From Cephalothrix spiralis (lineage: Eukaryota; Nemertea; Palaeonemertea; Archinemertea; Cephalotrichidae): a stretch of 10,014 bases of DNA. Both the position numbers and the translations under genes were made by a program. Positions within the stretch are counted from its first letter, which is position 1. Every line of letters begins with the position of its first letter. The stretch is from contig JAUCNG010424576.1 in NCBI GenBank assembly GCA_032353305.1, positions 1 to 10,014 of the forward strand, in the 5' to 3' direction. Positions 7,722-10,014 of the stretch are shown here, piece by piece. The notes under the pieces were generated by a model that did no database searches, was not told the origin of the DNA, and saw only the letters and a list, made by a program, of their open reading frames with translations.

Positions 7722-8262
7722 CTGCAAAAAGAATGCATTTATAATATATAGTGATAAGGTTTTTCTTACTGATTCGTTTGGATCAGGACGTCTACCTAAG
7801 AAGTCGCACATTGAAAGGAGCTCTCTCATTTTTTGATTAAATATACCAATCACTTAGTAATTAATAAGTAGTGACACGAATCAGTCTTCGCCTGGAACTG
7901 AAAGAACAATTAATGAAAACGATCTAAGTGTAGATAATGATTTGGAATTAAAACAACTTATCAATTACAGTCCGATTTAGATACTATAGTTTGCTAAAAA
8001 TGCATGCCAAAATGCAAACTTTAAGTGATAACACTGATATATTTTTAATATCTCAAATAAGGAAACTTCAGTTGGGTTAGCAGGAACTGCCATGACTTTA
8101 ATGATGACATCAGGACATTGGGAACAACTCCTCTACCAACTGAGCTATAACACGGGCGGACGTTCTTAACTTTGTGGACAATCTATAGCGTTTGGTTTTG
8201 TATGTTAAAGTTGATTGAGGGGGTGTTCGAACTCGCAACTACTTTTTAGGTGTTTCACTTAC
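7722..8262 (-). other. Intron between exons 2 and 3
   Basis: This 541-bp intron has GT-AG borders matching both exons. It holds a tRNA-derived fragment at about 8085-8165 and a TTCGAA-containing word near 8227. The remainder is AT-rich with nothing recognised. Confidence 0.75.
8085..8165 (-). mobile_element. tRNA-derived SINE fragment or tRNA relic
   Basis: On the minus strand, 8147-8131 reads TAGCTCAGTTGGTAGAG, a near-perfect tRNA D-arm with RNA polymerase III A box. It is preceded by CGCCCGTGTTA, like the end of an acceptor stem. The expected B box (GGTTCGANTCC) is absent at the right distance; only a weak GGCAGTTCCTGC lies there, and no anticodon arm folds convincingly. So it is not a functional tRNA gene. 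A degraded tRNA-headed SINE is the likeliest reading. A TGTTCGAAC word at 8224-8232 lies on the wrong side for this orientation. Confidence 0.5.
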
Positions 8263-8439
8263 CTCTTAAGTGAAGGAGACTTGAGTTCATTATCTTTGTC
8301 GTATTTTTGACCACATGTAGGGCATTTATATTCTTCCAAGTCTCTCATCTCATAAATACAATTACCGCAAAGAATATGGTCACATGGTAATATAAGCGGG
8401 TTTTGCATTGGTTGTCCACAACGAGAACATATGCCAGTT
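8263..8439 (-). CDS. RNF213: RNF213-like exon 2, C3HC4 RING finger
   Basis: This 177-bp exon encodes model residues 36-94 plus two bases of 95. It contains a complete RING-HC finger with spacing C-X2-C-X11-C-X-H-X2-C-X2-C-X11-C-X2-C at residues 40-78, including the family-like LPCDH core and a final CPTC. Such a finger binds two zinc ions and normally docks a ubiquitin-charged E2. The acceptor is TTATTTAAG at 8440-8441 and the donor is AAGAG|GTAAGT at 8262-8261. The split AG|T codon joins exactly to exon 3. Frame continuation into the intron gives a stop, so the donor decides the exon end. Two things differ from a classical active RING: an arginine (CSRC) sits where a hydrophobic E2-contact residue is usual, and a glycine follows the last cysteine where a linchpin arginine or lysine often sits. 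This agrees with reports that RNF213 ligase activity does not need the RING. Confidence 0.93.
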
Positions 8440-9290
8440 CTTAAATAATAAACATAACACACAATGTATTAAAATATCGAAAACTACAAGTAATAACAAT
8501 TAAAGAGTGCCGCGCATTCGTATATTGGTGTAATTTCTAATAGTAACCTCGCGTGCATTTTTAAGATTATCGTTCGAATTCTTTTATGGCATGCCAAAAC
8601 TTGAATTTGCTCTTTTCCAATTTTTTTTGGTACCGATTTTGACAAAATAAATTCGCGGAATGCTTTTTTGTGATATGAAGGATCACAAAAAATGGCCGTC
8701 GATTTTAGATTTTTTCCAAGGTAACGTTACAATAAATTTTATAAACGATTTTCAATGTTATAAATTTTCTGGCAGGTTAATGACTCAGTCCGACTGGTCA
8801 CTGAATTATTTATTAATTTTAGTCTAATATCAATCTCCCGGTGCTCCTTGATAATATAATTAAGATGGAGAAAATTACATTCTAACCAAGCTTTAATTTC
8901 AAAAAACAATTCTAGCCTCGCTTCGCTCAGCTCGATATCACAATAATAGGTTTACTCACTTCATTGAAACTGATCTTTGATTCTAATATATTTTAAATTA
9001 GTACTATGATATTTTAACTATTGATTGGTGATCAAGGTGGATTTTTACTTTTGTTGCGACAGCCAGCCAATCAAAAAACGTCGGCACGCCACTTTGTGCA
9101 AATGCTCCATTATACGCTAAACTCATGGCGATGTAGTTGCAAAAGGTACTGGAGTCGGAATTTTATGAATATCACACTGATATTTCAAGATCTTTCAAGA
9201 TTTTCCTTAATATTTTATTCCCTGGAATTTTCCAGGATTTCGAACAATTTATAACAAATCGATTAATTAATTGCATCAACATAAACTTAC
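8440..9290 (-). other. Intron between exons 1 and 2
   Basis: This 851-bp intron has GT-AG borders matching both exons and is AT-rich. It contains an 11-bp perfect hairpin (8664-8674 with 8682-8692, TTTTTTGTGAT arm, 7-base loop). Open stretches on the plus strand around 9021-9331 overlap exon 1 from the opposite strand and show no family resemblance, so they are not called. Confidence 0.72.
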
Positions 9291-9397
9291 CCAAAAAAAT
9301 GGGCAGAAGCTTCTTTATTGCAATATTTTAATATTATCTCAACAAGTTCAAAAGATTTTCCTTTTTTGAAGTCAATATGATCAAAGGCTTCCAAAAC
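9291..9397 (-). CDS. RNF213: RNF213-like exon 1 of this window, pre-RING segment
   Basis: This 107-bp exon encodes model residues 1-35 plus two bases of residue 36. The acceptor is a pyrimidine-rich tract ending TTTTTTTCAG at 9398-9399, and the donor is TTTGG|GTAAGT with GT at 9290-9289. It starts at a codon boundary and ends with GG, which the first base of the RING exon (A) completes to a glycine codon. The peptide begins VLEAFDHIDF and is rich in charged and hydrophobic residues, as expected for a helix. I do not recall a clear family match for this stretch. It is called from its splice sites, open frame and phase fit with the next exon. The exon is too short to stand out as an ORF. Confidence 0.72.
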
Positions 9398-10014
9398 CTG
9401 AAAAAAATAAAAGCGTGAATGGCGACATTGCATAAAAATTAGGTTACTATTTTTTCGGTCATGTGTAGGTTTTGAAAAACCAATGAATCAAATGAATTAT
9501 GCTCCAATAAGGCTTTTTTTTAATTGTTTGGTTTAGGCATACCGGTGAAAATTCACGAAAATGGAATAATGTCTAAATTTATATTTTTTTACCTCGGGCA
9601 CTAAAGTAAATAAAAGTTGTTTATACCGCCGACGGAATTTTTACCGTCGAATGAAAAAGAAAAAACTGACAGCGTTTGCAAAAAACAATTTATCATAAAA
9701 ATAGGTCAAATTATACTTCCGAATTCACATCTATTTTTTGATGAGTTGGACCGAATAATTTTTTTACCACTGACGAAAATTTTACCGCTGTTTAAAATTT
9801 TTGAAAAGTCTTAAACATTTTTTACCGCCGCCGCCGGCGGTTTTTTTGATAAGTTTGTCCGTAAACCAAGCATATAAAAAGACATAATAACATTTGGAGA
9901 AGATTTTAAGCCATCCTCGTTCCCATGGTATTATATTATATTTCATAATACCCTGGCATAATCGATGTCCAAATCATTTGAGTAATAGCGAACCAAACAA
10001 TTAGTTGTCTTACA
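9398..10014 (-). other. Partial intron, right end of window
   Basis: This is intron sequence upstream of exon 1. It contains a degenerate ACCGCCG repeat block at about 9625-9843. A GTAAGA word on the minus strand touches the window edge (GT at 10013-10012) and could be the donor of the preceding exon, whose coding part would then lie just outside. No exon is visible inside. Confidence 0.6.
9625..9843. repeat. Degenerate ACCGCCG repeat block with GC palindrome
   Basis: The words TACCGCCGACGG, TTTTACCGTCG, TTACCACTGACG, TTTTACCGCTG and ACCGCCGCCGCC recur among T- and A-rich spacers. The block ends in the palindromic CCGCCGGCGG at about 9830-9839, followed by a T run. It is non-coding in any frame I would support and resembles in style the blocks at 655-838 and 6395-6680. 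Confidence 0.55.

Larger units (their letters stand above)
933..9397 (-). other. RNF213: RNF213/mysterin-like gene, internal part (seven exons)
   Basis: Seven minus-strand exons splice into a single 383-codon open frame of 1149 nt with no internal stop. All six internal introns are GT-AG and every exon pair agrees in codon phase, which is unlikely by chance. The order of parts is a short helical lead-in, a C3HC4 RING finger (model residues 40-78), then helical segments that resemble, from memory, the vertebrate RNF213 segment after its RING. RNF213 is a giant cytosolic AAA+ ATPase and E3 ubiquitin ligase linked in vertebrates to lipid droplets, vascular disease and antimicrobial ubiquitylation. 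Its main ligase activity is reported not to depend on the RING but on a later RZ zinc finger, which is not in this window. The AAA+ core should lie to the right of the window, and the RZ finger and C-terminal domain to the left. Whether this is the sole orthologue or one of several paralogues cannot be told. Identification is by pattern recall, without a database search. Confidence 0.

Noticed and set aside
8900-8935. CTCGCTTCGCTCAGCTCG word resembling motifs common in some genomes
   Set aside because: It is too short, with no partner or structure to define an element.
9021-9331. Two overlapping plus-strand open stretches of 77 and 64 codons
   Set aside because: They partly mirror exon 1 of the minus-strand gene and the adjacent AT-rich intron, and show no domain.
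9593-9640. Minus-strand GAG|GTAAAA donor-like site as the end of an upstream exon
   Set aside because: The phase-0 frame required to join exon 1 meets a TAA about 16 codons upstream, with no acceptor in between.
9617-9814. Plus-strand 65-codon open stretch
   Set aside because: It runs through the degenerate ACCG repeat block; the reading frame is a by-product of AT-rich spacers.

Overview
The window is animal nuclear DNA. It is AT-rich, has GT-AG introns and is full of repeats, which suggests an invertebrate, possibly a marine one such as a mollusc or cnidarian. The species cannot be fixed from sequence alone. The only supported gene lies on the minus strand: an internal slice of a giant RNF213/mysterin-like E3 ubiquitin ligase. 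In transcript order its seven exons are 9397-9291, 8439-8263, 7721-7464, 6966-6855, 5762-5491, 2584-2476 and 1046-933. Every boundary is GT-AG, every codon phase matches its neighbour, and the splice is one uninterrupted 383-codon frame (1149 nt). The frame runs from just before the RING finger into the helical E3 shell. The start of the gene lies beyond the right edge. The RZ zinc finger and C-terminal domain should lie beyond the left edge.

Layout on the + strand: 1-932 is intron holding a 30-bp minisatellite and a second degenerate CG-rich repeat block; 933-1046 is exon 7; 1047-2475 is an intron with nothing recognisable; 2476-2584 is exon 6. The 2585-5490 intron is swollen by repeats: an ETS/CRE-like site, a poly-A tract, a roughly 1-kb array of about 150-bp units in opposed orientation, and an 880-bp element with GC-rich inverted ends. 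Exon 5 (5491-5762) follows, then an intron with a 286-bp MITE-like element (6395-6680), exon 4 (6855-6966), and an intron with a perfect 48-bp foldback flanked by a 9-bp duplication (7287-7352). Then come exon 3 (7464-7721), an intron with a tRNA-derived fragment (about 8085-8165), the RING exon 2 (8263-8439), an intron, exon 1 (9291-9397) and a partial intron to 10014.

There is no operon logic and no second gene. What is notable is the exon chain itself (several exons are too short for an ORF scan) and the number of unusual non-autonomous mobile elements in the introns. Several share a design: CCCCCTC-type ends around an interior built from one short repeated CG-containing word.
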